A stretch of 26,702 bases of DNA from Acidilobaceae archaeon (GTDB taxonomy: Archaea > Thermoproteota > Thermoprotei_A > Sulfolobales > Acidilobaceae). Below, piece by piece: positions 1 through 7,395 of this stretch. Position 1 is the first letter of the stretch, and the number at the start of each line of letters is the position of its first letter. Made by a program: the position numbers and the translations under genes. Below the pieces are notes generated by a model. The model made no database searches, was not told the origin of the DNA, and saw only the letters and a program-made list of their open reading frames with translations. The DNA lies in contig JALWEW010000101.1 in NCBI GenBank assembly GCA_027039295.1, positions 1-26,702 on the forward strand. The letters run 5' to 3'.

Positions 1-857
1 AGAGCGTTGACTGCGTCCCTATATAGCTGGGTTTGGACGACGTTCTCGGCTTTTATCACCGCCTCCCTCAGCCCCGCCTCACCCTGGTAGGCGACGTCTA
101 CGAGCTGTTTTGCCACGAGCCTCTGGAGCCTGTAGTCAAGATACTTGCCCTCGACGAAGTCCTTCTTGGCGTAGCCGGGTCCAGCAACGATTATACCCTT
201 GAGCCTCCCCCTCTCCAGATAGGGCAGTAGGAGCCTGTTGGCGTGCTCTCCCAGCCTCTTGAAGAAGTCCTCCACTAACTGCTCTATGATCCTGTCGAAC
301 CTCCTCTGGCTCTGCCCCCCCATCTTGTGCTTGCCTGGCACATAGCCGCTTACCTCCTCGAGCACCTCGAGCTTCGTGCCCTTGAGGATCCCTATAGTGC
401 CCTGGTCCCGCTCGACTATTATTATGCCGACCACGTCCCGCTCCTCTACCATGTCCTCGAGGAACTCGGTGTGGAAGAACTTATCCGTCCTATAGTAGAA
501 AACGGGTACCCTCTCGGGCGGTGAGAATACGTAGCATATGAAGTCCCCCGTATCCATGTTCTCCCCGCAGAAGAGCACCAAACCGTTAGGGGGCACCTTC
601 TGTATCATAGCCAGCCTATCCATGGCCGCAGAGAGGGCCCTCTGCACAGCCTGCCGGGTCCTCTTCAGTTTTATGTTGTCGGAGATGGAGTGCTCCTGGC
701 GCAGGAGATTCATGACGTCGCTTATGGGCCTACCGGGGGGTATATAGAGTGAGAGTAGCACCGTGGCCGGCGCACTCCACTTCTTCAACTCTTGGAGTAT
801 CATCGCGAGCTGCCTCTTGGTTACACTCAGCCTCTCCTCTAGCCTGGCTTCCCCCAT
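1..857 (-). CDS. prf1: Peptide chain release factor aRF1 (partial, C-terminus outside window)
   Basis: Archaeal class I release factor, which reads all three stop codons and triggers peptidyl-tRNA hydrolysis. The minus strand is open from an ATG at 857 to the window edge, about 285 codons of an expected 370 or so, so only the C-terminal domain is missing. Seen: an N-terminal decoding domain with NIKL where eukaryotic eRF1 has NIKS (residues about 61-64), a Y-R-T-D-K-F-F segment in place of the YxCxxxF motif, then a middle domain with KMGGQSQRRFD, whose GGQ is the catalytic motif. The start follows a G-rich leader (GGGGGGTAGGG) and lies 38 nt from an AT box shared with the divergent gene. The NIKL variant is probably usual in this lineage. 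The assignment is secure. Confidence 0.93.
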   Translation of the reverse strand, partial: MGEARLEERLSVTKRQLAMILQELKKWSAPATVLLSLYIPPGRPISDVMNLLRQEHSISDNIKLKRTRQAVQRALSAAMDRLAMIQKVPPNGLVLFCGENMDTGDFICYVFSPPERVPVFYYRTDKFFHTEFLEDMVEERDVVGIIIVERDQGTIGILKGTKLEVLEEVSGYVPGKHKMGGQSQRRFDRIIEQLVEDFFKRLGEHANRLLLPYLERGRLKGIIVAGPGYAKKDFVEGKYLDYRLQRLVAKQLVDVAYQGEAGLREAVIKAENVVQTQLYRDAVNA

Positions 858-890
858 GCCCTACCCCCCACACACTCCCCGAGGCCACGC

Positions 891-898
891 ATTATATT
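891..898. promoter_or_regulatory. Shared TATA box between aRF1 and Sua5 genes
   Basis: The 8-bp box ATTATATT is the only AT-rich element between the two divergent genes. Its centre is about 38 nt from the aRF1 ATG (857) and 36 nt from the proposed Sua5 TTG (931). With the usual archaeal distance of about 25 nt to the transcription start, both mRNAs would have leaders near 10 nt carrying G-rich ribosome sites. On the minus strand it is preceded by AGGAA, a better BRE than on the plus strand. Sharing is inferred from spacing only. Confidence 0.6.
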
Positions 899-930
899 CC
901 TGGCCCGGCATAGCTTCGCGGGGGAGCGCT

Positions 931-1575
931 TTGCCGGGGGTCCTCGTAGTAGACCCTAGATGCCCTGACCCCGGGGCCCTGGGCGAGGCCGCCTCCATCC
1001 TGAGGAGTGGGGGGCTCGTCGTGTATCCCACAGACACACTCTACGGGCTCGGCGCTGACCCACGCAACACCGATGCCGTGCGGAGGGTGTATGAGGTCAA
1101 GGAGAGGGGGAAGGACAAGCCTCTCCCCGTCATACTCGCGGAGGCCCATTACGCGATCGACTATGTGGAGCCGAGCCCACTATTCTGGAGGATTGCCAGG
1201 CTCTTCTGGCCCGGCCCCCTAACCATAGTAGCACCCGCCTCCCCACGGGCTCCCAGACACCTAGCGTCGAGTGACGGCATGATCGGCGTTAGGCTCCCCA
1301 ATTCCACTGTGGCGAGAGAACTCGCGCGCCTCACAGGCGGCGCCATTATCGGTACGAGCGCTAACAAGTCCGGTATGACGCCGCCTGTGACCGTCCAGGA
1401 GGCCATGGCTATGCTCGGCGATAGCGTCGACCTCTACATTGATGGTGGACCCGCGCCTCTGGGGGAGCCCTCAACAGTCATACTAGTGGCGGGTAGCGAG
1501 TACCGCGTGATACGCGAGGGCTCGCTACCCATCACCCGCATAGAGAAGGCTATCAGGGACATCGGGTACCCGTGA
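931..1575 (+). CDS. Threonylcarbamoyl-AMP synthase, short Sua5/YrdC type
   Basis: Makes L-threonylcarbamoyl-adenylate from threonine, bicarbonate and ATP, the first step of the t6A37 modification of ANN-decoding tRNAs. Seen: YPTDTLYGLGADP, then ERGKDKPLPVI, WPGPLTIV, GVRLPN, GTSANKSG and PSTVI, which together span the whole YrdC fold. The TTG at 931 is chosen because GGGGGAG ends 4 nt before it and the only upstream TATA box (891-898) would start transcription near 922. An ATG at 856 in the same frame would precede that promoter and add a low-complexity tail. The product is 214 aa, a YrdC-domain-only form lacking the C-terminal Sua5 domain found in many archaeal homologues of about 340 aa. 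The KEOPS-like gene near 21.6 kb may act later in the same pathway. Confidence 0.9.
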   Translation: MPGVLVVDPRCPDPGALGEAASILRSGGLVVYPTDTLYGLGADPRNTDAVRRVYEVKERGKDKPLPVILAEAHYAIDYVEPSPLFWRIARLFWPGPLTIVAPASPRAPRHLASSDGMIGVRLPNSTVARELARLTGGAIIGTSANKSGMTPPVTVQEAMAMLGDSVDLYIDGGPAPLGEPSTVILVAGSEYRVIREGSLPITRIEKAIRDIGYP

Positions 1576-1636
1576 GTACCACAGAGCCTGGCTCCCTATA
1601 ACTATGCCTCGCGCCCTCCCCGAGGGGTGCCACCAG

Positions 1637-1984
1637 GTGCTAGTCATCACCGTGTACGGGGCGTTCGACCACTCAACGAGGATGGCCATCGAGAGGGCTA
1701 GGCTAGCAGCCCTTATCCTAGCCAGGCACTACGGCCTAGAGTGCGTGGTCGAGGAGGTGGACCTACCCGTCGGCTCCGACGAGGCCCCCCTGTTGGGCCT
1801 ACCCGAGGTGGTCGTAGAGTATAGCGGGCGCAGGAGGGCGGCGTCCTCGGGGGGCGTTCCAGAGGTCAACGCGATCCTTGACACGGCCTTCGACCTACTT
1901 GAGAGCGTTTACGGGTCTCCTCTGACTCCCATCGTGCCGGGACTAGGGAACGATGAGGCTGAGGAGGGCCTTCTCGGTGTGTAG
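1637..1984 (+). CDS. Small unknown protein, possible thioredoxin-like fold
   Basis: I do not recognise this family. The protein begins with a hydrophobic strand (LVITVYGAF), then a helix rich in Ala, Arg and Leu, a second strand ECVVEEVDLPVG, a GLPEVVVEYSGRR strand and a C-terminal helix. The order beta-alpha-beta then beta-alpha recalls thioredoxin-like folds, but there is no CxxC. An in-frame ATG exists at 1604, but it overlaps the likely TATA box CCTATAACTA (1595-1604). The GTG at 1637 follows GGGGTG by 7 nt and gives 115 aa, so I prefer it. The last 14 codons overlap the 3' end of argF tail to tail (1943-1984). It is probably transcribed separately from the gene before it, although only about 60 nt separate them. 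Confidence 0.55.
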   Translation: MLVITVYGAFDHSTRMAIERARLAALILARHYGLECVVEEVDLPVGSDEAPLLGLPEVVVEYSGRRRAASSGGVPEVNAILDTAFDLLESVYGSPLTPIVPGLGNDEAEEGLLGV

Positions 1985-2890
1985 CCTGTTCTCGGCCTCA
2001 TCCCACACCACGCTCTGCGGGCCATCTATCACGTCATCCGTGACCTCCTCACCCCTATGAGCTGGAAGGCAGTGCATGAATATCGCCCTATTACCCGCCC
2101 TCTCCATGAGTCTACTGTTGACCTGGTATGGCCTCAGTATCTCCCTTCTCCACTCAGCCTCACTCTCCTGCCCCATGCTGACCCACACATCGGTATAGAC
2201 CACATCGGCCCCCTCCACGGCCTTCAGGGGGTCCTCCTCGAACTCTATAGTTGCACCGCTGAGCTCAGCCTCCCTCATAGCGGCCTCTAGAACCATCCTC
2301 GCCGGCCTGAGCTGTGGGGGACTCGCCACTACGAGGTGCATGCCGAACATCGCGCCCGCCACTAGGAGGCTGTGGAGTACATTATCAGATCCATCGCCTA
2401 CGAATACTAGCTTGAGCCCGCGGAGCCTGCCCTTATGCTCTAGTATGGTGTAGAGGTCCGCTATGGCCTGCATGGGATGGGAGAGGTCACTTAAGGCGTT
2501 GAGCACTGGGACCCTCGAGTACCTGGCGAGCTCCAGTAGGCTCTCATGTTTTCTCACGCGAGCTACTATCGCGTCTACGTAGCGCGAGAGCACCCTGGCG
2601 GTGTCGGCTATGGTCTCGCCACGGCCCAGCTGGAGCTGGTCCCTGCTCAGGTAGAGCGCGTGGGCCCCAAGCTGGTGGGCAGCCACCTCAAGACTCACGC
2701 GGGTCCTAGTACTATGCTTCTCGAATATGAGCGCTATACTCCTGCCAGCTAGGAGTGGCACCACGCGCTCACCAGCGTAGAAGCGGGACTTCAGCATCCT
2801 CGTGGTCTCGAATACAGCCTCAACCTCGTGCCTGCTCCAGTCGGCCAGGCACAAGAGGTCCCTGCCACGGAGCTCGGAATACCTGACCAC
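1943..2890 (-). CDS. argF: Ornithine carbamoyltransferase
   Basis: Transfers a carbamoyl group from carbamoyl phosphate to ornithine to give citrulline, in the cytoplasm, in arginine synthesis or in reverse in the deiminase pathway. All family motifs are present in 315 aa: FEKHSTRTR (56-64, carbamoyl-phosphate binding), HPMQAIADL (138-146), GDGSDNVLHS (165-174), DVWVSMGQE (234-242, ornithine loop) and the catalytic HCLPAHR (273-279). His replaces the commoner Pro in the FEKPSTRTR motif. The ATG at 2890 is 30 nt below the stop of the DUF4443-like regulator, so the two are probably co-transcribed. No carbamate kinase, deiminase or other arginine gene is nearby, so the direction of the reaction cannot be read from context. 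Confidence 0.95.
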   Translation of the reverse strand: MVRYSELRGRDLLCLADWSRHEVEAVFETTRMLKSRFYAGERVVPLLAGRSIALIFEKHSTRTRVSLEVAAHQLGAHALYLSRDQLQLGRGETIADTARVLSRYVDAIVARVRKHESLLELARYSRVPVLNALSDLSHPMQAIADLYTILEHKGRLRGLKLVFVGDGSDNVLHSLLVAGAMFGMHLVVASPPQLRPARMVLEAAMREAELSGATIEFEEDPLKAVEGADVVYTDVWVSMGQESEAEWRREILRPYQVNSRLMERAGNRAIFMHCLPAHRGEEVTDDVIDGPQSVVWDEAENRLHTEKALLSLIVP

Positions 2891-2920
2891 AGCGGGCCCA
2901 CCGGATCCACGCCTGCAGCT

Positions 2921-3601
2921 TTAGAGGTACTTAGGGTCTAGGCTTTCCTGCGCGCACTTCTCCGCGGCCGCCGCTATGAGCGCCGCCGCGGCCTTTGAGC
3001 CGCAGCGGTGCGGTGCCAAGACCAGAGCGGCGCCCCGCTCACTCTCGACGGTACAACGTGCCCTGGCGAAGGCGTCTAGCACCGCGCTTACCAGGGCCTT
3101 CTCGGTTTCGGGGGGGACGCCTGGGAACCTAACGGTCTCCGGGGGCCAGTAGGCCCCAATTACAACGGGTTTGCAGCTCCTAGCCACGAGGTGGTCCCTT
3201 ACATGGTGGACACTGACAACGTCTATAGGGGGTTCTATGGCCGATGACACCGCGAGGACGGCCTTTGATAGATCCCCCGGTAAATCTACCTTGAGCGGCC
3301 CGATGAGGCATACCTCCCTGAGAGCCTTAACAACGGCAAGGCCCTTCTCCGTGACGCAGTGCGCTGTCCCGCATCGCTCGGCGAGGCCCGCCTCCCTCAG
3401 GGACCTGAGCAGAGTCTTAGCTGAAGCCTCTCCTATGCCGACCTCGCGCTCTAGCGTGGGCCTGCCTAAGGGCCCCCTAACCATGAGCCTTAGCGCCTCT
3501 AGGACCTGGTACTCGTCGAAGCCCCTAACCGCCGTCCCGCTCCCCCTCGCTATCCTCACTAGGCTCATTAGCGCCTCGCAGACGTATCGCTGGTCTAGCA
3601 T
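2921..3601 (-). CDS. Winged-helix protein resembling DUF4443 regulators
   Basis: A 226-aa protein whose first 100 residues form a winged helix: EYQVLEALRLM, then GRPTLEREVGIGEASAKTLLRSLREAGL and a wing ending HCVTEKGL. This pattern fits archaeal proteins annotated with a C-terminal DUF4443 domain, usually described as possible DNA-binding regulators; I place it there by motif memory only. The C-terminal 120 residues are an alpha/beta segment with several Cys (VARSCKPVVIGAYWPPE, ALVLAPHRCGSK) and no catalytic motif I know. It lies directly upstream of argF and overlaps the preceding small ORF by 77 nt. An internal ATG at 3568 would shorten that overlap to 44 nt. Ligand and targets are unknown. 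Confidence 0.65.
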   Translation of the reverse strand: MLDQRYVCEALMSLVRIARGSGTAVRGFDEYQVLEALRLMVRGPLGRPTLEREVGIGEASAKTLLRSLREAGLAERCGTAHCVTEKGLAVVKALREVCLIGPLKVDLPGDLSKAVLAVSSAIEPPIDVVSVHHVRDHLVARSCKPVVIGAYWPPETVRFPGVPPETEKALVSAVLDAFARARCTVESERGAALVLAPHRCGSKAAAALIAAAAEKCAQESLDPKYL

Positions 3602-3836
3602 CCCATAGCCCCTCGTCGGGTGTGAGGCCCTTCTCGATCATAAATACTGCAAGGTCTCTAGCTTCAATATCCGCCGAGCTCAGTACGGCGCGCCTGACCC
3701 GCGGCCACTCGGGTCTCACGCGTATCCCGAACTCCTCCCAGAGCCACTCGGCGAGTTCCCCCGCGCTCACGCCGTGGCCCTCGATGCTATCCAGTAGGGC
3801 CTTCTTGATCGACCTCTCCCTGACGCTCCATCGCAC
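3525..3836 (-). CDS. Small hypothetical protein
   Basis: An ORF of 103 codons beginning with GTG at 3836. The first 75 residues look protein-like: a basic helix (RERSIKKALLDSIEGHG), then GVSAGELAEWLWEEFGIRVRPEWPRVRRAVLSS and a short helix DLAVFMIEKGL, suggesting a small helical domain, perhaps a winged helix. The last 25 residues are low-complexity and overlap the next gene, so this end may be dispensable. No known family recognised. A G-rich stretch (GGGTGAGGGG) lies 10-20 nt before the start. It would be the first gene of a transcript that continues into the DUF4443-like gene and argF. Moderate doubt that it is a real gene. Confidence 0.4.
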   Translation of the reverse strand: MRWSVRERSIKKALLDSIEGHGVSAGELAEWLWEEFGIRVRPEWPRVRRAVLSSADIEARDLAVFMIEKGLTPDEGLWDARPAIRLRGANEPSEDSEGERDGG

Positions 3837-4085
3837 GCCGCGAACCCCTCACCCTCTAGGACTAGAAGCCGGCTATTCTACTCTCTACCTCTACTAACAG
3901 CCAGCCTCTCCTCGTGGCTCGGCGGTTGTGTTCTTGTCGGTGGGTCGGGCCTTATTACCGGGCACTATTAGCCAAACCATTTCTCATGACGCTCATTAGT
4001 GGTGAGCACTATCGTAGATGTTAGCGCGATAGTACGGGGACCGTGTAGTAGTATTGTTAATGCTGGCCCCTGAGGCCATGAGCTT
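3837..4085. other. Intergenic region with clustered dyads next to whiP
   Basis: This 249-nt non-coding stretch between the 3' end of whiP and the next minus-strand gene is the largest gene-free gap in the window and more AT-rich than its flanks. It holds three inverted repeats: GCTCA/TGAGC (3991-4007, 7-nt loop), ACTATCG/CGATAGT (4008-4014 and 4027-4033, 12-nt spacer) and TGGCC/GGCCA (4064-4078). The first two abut. They could be operators for the downstream regulator operon, a termination region for whiP, or part of a replication origin, since WhiP is an origin-binding protein. I found no clear ORB element in it. Confidence 0.45.
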
Positions 4086-4841
4086 CTACTCGCAGTACTC
4101 TAGTGCCTCGCGGAGAGCCTTTGAGAGGCCCACCCTCACTCCTAGGCGGGGGTCAGCGTAGATGTAGATCAGGTTTTTCGTCTGCAGGCTTCTAAGCTTG
4201 GCGAAGAGCCACTTCTGATCGGCCTGTAGCTTCTCCTGGAGCTGGTCGGCGTAGAGGTATGTGCTCCCCCACCTAGCGTAGTGTGATAGTATAGTACTTA
4301 TCACCTCGAACTCCTCCTCGTCGAGTCTGCCCCTCAGGAGGCGAAGGACGCATGTGACCCGGTCAACCCTACTGGTGCCTTGTCGTTTATTGTCAGCAGA
4401 TAGTGTTAACCCAGCAATGAATGACTGTGCTTTCCCTGGATTCGCTGGTTCCTTGGGCCTCTTCTTGCCATCTATTGCCGGGCTAACTGTTTCGCTCGAC
4501 AATAATACACTGCGGGCTAGCCTCGTATACTCGTCTTCGAGGCTGCGGCGGAGCCTCTCCACGATCTCGTGGGCATACTCCTCGCCGAGGGGGGTTAGGT
4601 ACCAGAAGCCCCTGTCGTAGTCGACGTAGCCCCTGGCCTTCCAGTAGCTGAGGTAGCTGCTTATGTACTTCGACTGGAAGCCGAGCACGCTGGCTATCTC
4701 GGCGGCTCTCATAGGCTTTGAGAGGAGCAGGACCATTATCGCGTCCACGACCCTGCTCCTGGGCCCCCCGCGTCCCCTGGACCTCCTAGAGCCCTGGCGG
4801 GCTAGGGCTTCAGCTATAGTCCTGTAGTCGACTTCCCTCAA
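4086..4841 (-). CDS. whiP: Replication initiator WhiP-like double winged-helix protein
   Basis: Resembles crenarchaeal WhiP, the Cdt1-like initiator described at Sulfolobus and Aeropyrum origins. The 251-aa protein has one winged helix at about 28-95 (VVDAIMVLLLSKPMRAAEIA, then YLSYWKARGYVDYDRGFWYLT), a polar linker at about 110-165, and a second winged helix to the C-terminus (YADQLQEKLQADQKWLFAKL, then NLIYIYADPRLGVRVGLSKA). The start is a TTG at 4841; a G-rich stretch (GAGGGGGCCCA) precedes it. It follows the NreA gene by 80 nt on the same strand. The linker is AT-richer than the rest of the gene. The name rests on the paired winged helices and overall resemblance; a plain transcriptional regulator is the alternative. 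Confidence 0.7.
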   Translation of the reverse strand: MREVDYRTIAEALARQGSRRSRGRGGPRSRVVDAIMVLLLSKPMRAAEIASVLGFQSKYISSYLSYWKARGYVDYDRGFWYLTPLGEEYAHEIVERLRRSLEDEYTRLARSVLLSSETVSPAIDGKKRPKEPANPGKAQSFIAGLTLSADNKRQGTSRVDRVTCVLRLLRGRLDEEEFEVISTILSHYARWGSTYLYADQLQEKLQADQKWLFAKLRSLQTKNLIYIYADPRLGVRVGLSKALREALEYCE

Positions 4842-4921
4842 TGGGCCCCCTCGACGTCCTGGGGGAGGGTGTAGTAATTGGCTGGGGGAGTGGGTGCTAC
4901 GCTAGTGATACCGTTAAAGGC

Positions 4922-6172
4922 CTAGCCGAGCTCGGGCCAGTAGTCGGTGAGCCTCGAGCGCCGCACGCCCCTGAGGAGGGGGCTAGCCTTTAGGGCTGCA
5001 CGCTGGGCCTCCGGGGTCTCCAGGGAGGCCAGTGCCTCCCCCACAGCGTCGTTGAGGTCATCGAATCTAACGGGTGAGCCCGCTAGGGCCCTGCGCACCG
5101 TCTCCCTTATGTGCCAGTTACCGACTGGGGCGTAGTATGAGGGCGTGATCTCCCTGAGTATTATAACGTCGGCCACGCGCCCCCTCCTGTAGAGACTCTC
5201 CAGCACTGCCAGCCTGGCGGCGGAGAAGCCACCGTCAACGTCGGTGGCGCGGCCCAGGGGATCCTCAGCGACCCTCCAGGCGCTGGGTTCTCGGGCCCTA
5301 CGAGTCCATAGGCCAGCGGGGTGCCAGACCTCCACCCACTCGAACCAGCCGCTGCCGGGGTAGAGGATTATCGTGAACCTATTGCCCAGGTACTCGGCCC
5401 TGTAGACCTCGATGGTGTCTATCGAGGGCCTGTCTCTGAGGGCCGAGCGGAGCCACCTACTTATCGTGTCGTCGACCGCTGTTATGGCCCACCTCGTCGG
5501 CACGAGGCGGCGGTTCCTGGGCCTCCCCAGCATGCCTAGACTAAGGGCCCGGTGTATTGTGTAGACATCGACGCCAGACCTATACAGCTCTACTATAGCG
5601 GTGGAAGCAGTGGCCTCGTCCCAAACGAGCTTTTCCAGGCGGGGGTGGAGCCTAGGGTTACCGGTTACCCTTATCCTCCTTGCTGGGCCGCTTGGGCCTA
5701 CGGGCTTCGAGATGCCATCAAAGATTAACCGGGGGGTTGGAGGCCTGGCTAGCTCCACCTCCGAGTCAACGGGGGCCACGCTAACGGAGGCATAGAGGAA
5801 CTCTTTGTCATAGAGGTTCTGGGGGCTCCTAGCGTCCACCCTGAGGCGGGCCGCCACCATGGAGCTACGCAGCCTTATTATGTTGTGCAGGCTCTCCCTC
5901 CTCTCAACCCATAGGCTAGGGGCGTCGTGGTACCGGGCCTCCTCGGCCCCCTCGCCTGGGGGGAGCATATAGTAGACGCTGACCCTAGGGTAGTCGTGCT
6001 CGCCCACCAGTGCTGAGGGGGGAGTGTAGCCCTCGGCCGTGGTGGCGTCTACCTTGAGGGTGGCGCGTAGCTGGCTCCTGAACCTCTCGAGGATGGGACA
6101 CGTTGGTAGGCCGCATAGCCTCTTGTAGCCCTTGCACCTGGCGCACAGTTCTGGGGGGATCCTGGGCACCAC
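4922..6172 (-). CDS. nreA: NreA-family DNA repair protein
   Basis: Archaeal Nre proteins work with PCNA in repair of DNA damage such as alkylation. The 416-aa protein begins with a C-x2-C-x6-C-x4-C zinc motif (Cys 10, 13, 20, 25) in the family-typical context CARCKGYKRLCGLPTCP, followed by the long Nre core with VSVYYMLPPG, LYDKEFLYASVSVAPVDSE, PRLHPRLEKLVWDEATAS, YLGNRFTIILYPG and SYYAPVGNWHIRE. The extreme C-terminus, RSRLTDYW, fits a PCNA-interacting peptide with Arg in place of the usual Gln, as expected for a family reported to carry a C-terminal PIP box. The start is one of two tandem GTG codons (6172 or 6169); GGGAG sits better for the second. It lies between the PhoU protein and WhiP, 41 and 80 nt from each. 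Confidence 0.85.
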   Translation of the reverse strand: MVPRIPPELCARCKGYKRLCGLPTCPILERFRSQLRATLKVDATTAEGYTPPSALVGEHDYPRVSVYYMLPPGEGAEEARYHDAPSLWVERRESLHNIIRLRSSMVAARLRVDARSPQNLYDKEFLYASVSVAPVDSEVELARPPTPRLIFDGISKPVGPSGPARRIRVTGNPRLHPRLEKLVWDEATASTAIVELYRSGVDVYTIHRALSLGMLGRPRNRRLVPTRWAITAVDDTISRWLRSALRDRPSIDTIEVYRAEYLGNRFTIILYPGSGWFEWVEVWHPAGLWTRRAREPSAWRVAEDPLGRATDVDGGFSAARLAVLESLYRRGRVADVIILREITPSYYAPVGNWHIRETVRRALAGSPVRFDDLNDAVGEALASLETPEAQRAALKASPLLRGVRRSRLTDYWPELG

Positions 6173-6213
6173 GCTCCCTAAGGTCTTCTCGTGCTCCGAG
6201 GGTTAATTCGGGG

Positions 6214-7395
6214 TTAGCCCTCCGGTGAACCGGGGGGTATAACCTTGTATCCCTTCGCCTCCAAGGCCTCAGTGGGATCCCCGCCCTCGGGCTGGTAGTA
6301 CTTAACTATGATTAGGTCGCCAGCCTTCACCTTGTAGTCCCTCGGCACTGGTAGTATGAGGGTGGAGCCGCTCCTAACCGCCACGGGTAGGAACCCGTCA
6401 TCTTCTAATCCAAGCTCGTTGATTGTTTTCCCCTCTAGCTCCTCACCCACAAGGAGTTTGAGGTAGGCCTCCTCAGCCTCCTCCATGGTTTCCACGAGGA
6501 AGTCCGATACGAGGCCCTCGATAGTTATATTGGCTATCATTGTGGCGGCGTCGGCTATCGACTCCATGGATTTAATGAATACGGCTATTGACACCATCTC
6601 CTCCGAGGCAGCAGGGTTGCCTGCTGCGAAGGCCGCCTCGAGGCCCTTGATGTAGAGTGAGTCGGCCTCGTCCTCGAGCCTGAGGACCTCGCGTGCGAGG
6701 GCCTTGTCGTTGTAGAGGAGGCTGTGCAGTGCTAGGTCGAGCATTAGCCTCGCGAGGCTCTTTATCTGGAGCACCGCATTGGATAGGTCGTCGCCGGCTA
6801 TGGCTGATATTAGGGCCGGTGTGCCCCTACTGAGCTGGGAGTAGATCGAGTAGCCCACCGCCCTGGAGAACTCCTCGGCCTCCTCCAGGGGGCCCCGTAT
6901 GACTACTATGTCGCCCTCCCTGACATCGCTCCACTCGGGCGAGATCCTGTACTCGCCGTCTCTCCTGAGCAGTAAGAGGTCGACGAGTGAGGGCATCTCA
7001 AGCGGCTTCCGGTTGACCCTAACCAGGGTCACGACCTCACCGCAGCACACGCTTGAGGCGCTGACGAACTTATGCACTGGTAGCCCCCTGAGGACGAGGC
7101 CGGCTAGGTCCCCTGCGGCATCGCTTATCTTATCGAAAGCCTCGGCCAGGACTACTATGCCTATGGCCAGCCCAGTCTGGCTCGGGGCCCTTATGGCAAG
7201 CGCGGTCCCAGCTATGATGTCGGATAGATAGTCATCTATAGCCCTCTCTAGCCTGAGAACCTCCCTAGCCGCTAGCTGGTCCCGCGAGGCTAGGGTGTAG
7301 AGGGCTAGATCCACCGCGACGCTAGTGTAGTGCGCCGCTAGTGAGAGCAGCTCCGAGACGGGCTTCTCAGCCGCCCTCTTCAACACGGCCCACAC
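6214..7395 (-). CDS. Tandem PhoU/TrkA-C domain protein
   Basis: A 393-aa soluble protein made of two copies of the same pair of domains. Residues about 1-130 and 195-310 are PhoU-like helical bundles; both contain AREVLRLE and a run with DKISDAA or ESIADAA. Residues about 135-190 and 320-388 are TrkA-C/RCK-C beta domains (EGDIVVIRGP; AGDLIIVKYY). Such proteins are thought to act as regulatory subunits of ion transport, binding a small ligand through RCK-C, but no channel or phosphate transporter lies nearby. The start is ambiguous: GTG 7395, GTG 7386 or TTG 7383. The first gives a 29-nt overlap with the preceding gene. Function beyond domain content is inference. Confidence 0.8.
   Translation of the reverse strand: MWAVLKRAAEKPVSELLSLAAHYTSVAVDLALYTLASRDQLAAREVLRLERAIDDYLSDIIAGTALAIRAPSQTGLAIGIVVLAEAFDKISDAAGDLAGLVLRGLPVHKFVSASSVCCGEVVTLVRVNRKPLEMPSLVDLLLLRRDGEYRISPEWSDVREGDIVVIRGPLEEAEEFSRAVGYSIYSQLSRGTPALISAIAGDDLSNAVLQIKSLARLMLDLALHSLLYNDKALAREVLRLEDEADSLYIKGLEAAFAAGNPAASEEMVSIAVFIKSMESIADAATMIANITIEGLVSDFLVETMEEAEEAYLKLLVGEELEGKTINELGLEDDGFLPVAVRSGSTLILPVPRDYKVKAGDLIIVKYYQPEGGDPTEALEAKGYKVIPPGSPEG

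Noticed and set aside
763..930. N-terminal extension of the Sua5-type protein to 763 or 856
   Set aside because: It would begin upstream of the only TATA box and overlap the divergent aRF1 gene, and the residues are low-complexity; the TTG at 931 has a good ribosome site.
3171..3608. 145-codon plus-strand frame opposite the DUF4443-like gene
   Set aside because: Ser/Thr-rich translation with no recognisable domain, and no promoter or ribosome site; antisense shadow.
4354..4620. Plus-strand open frame of 88 codons inside whiP
   Set aside because: It is antisense to a gene with two clear domains, has no ribosome site, and its Ser/Leu-rich translation is typical of a reversed coding strand.
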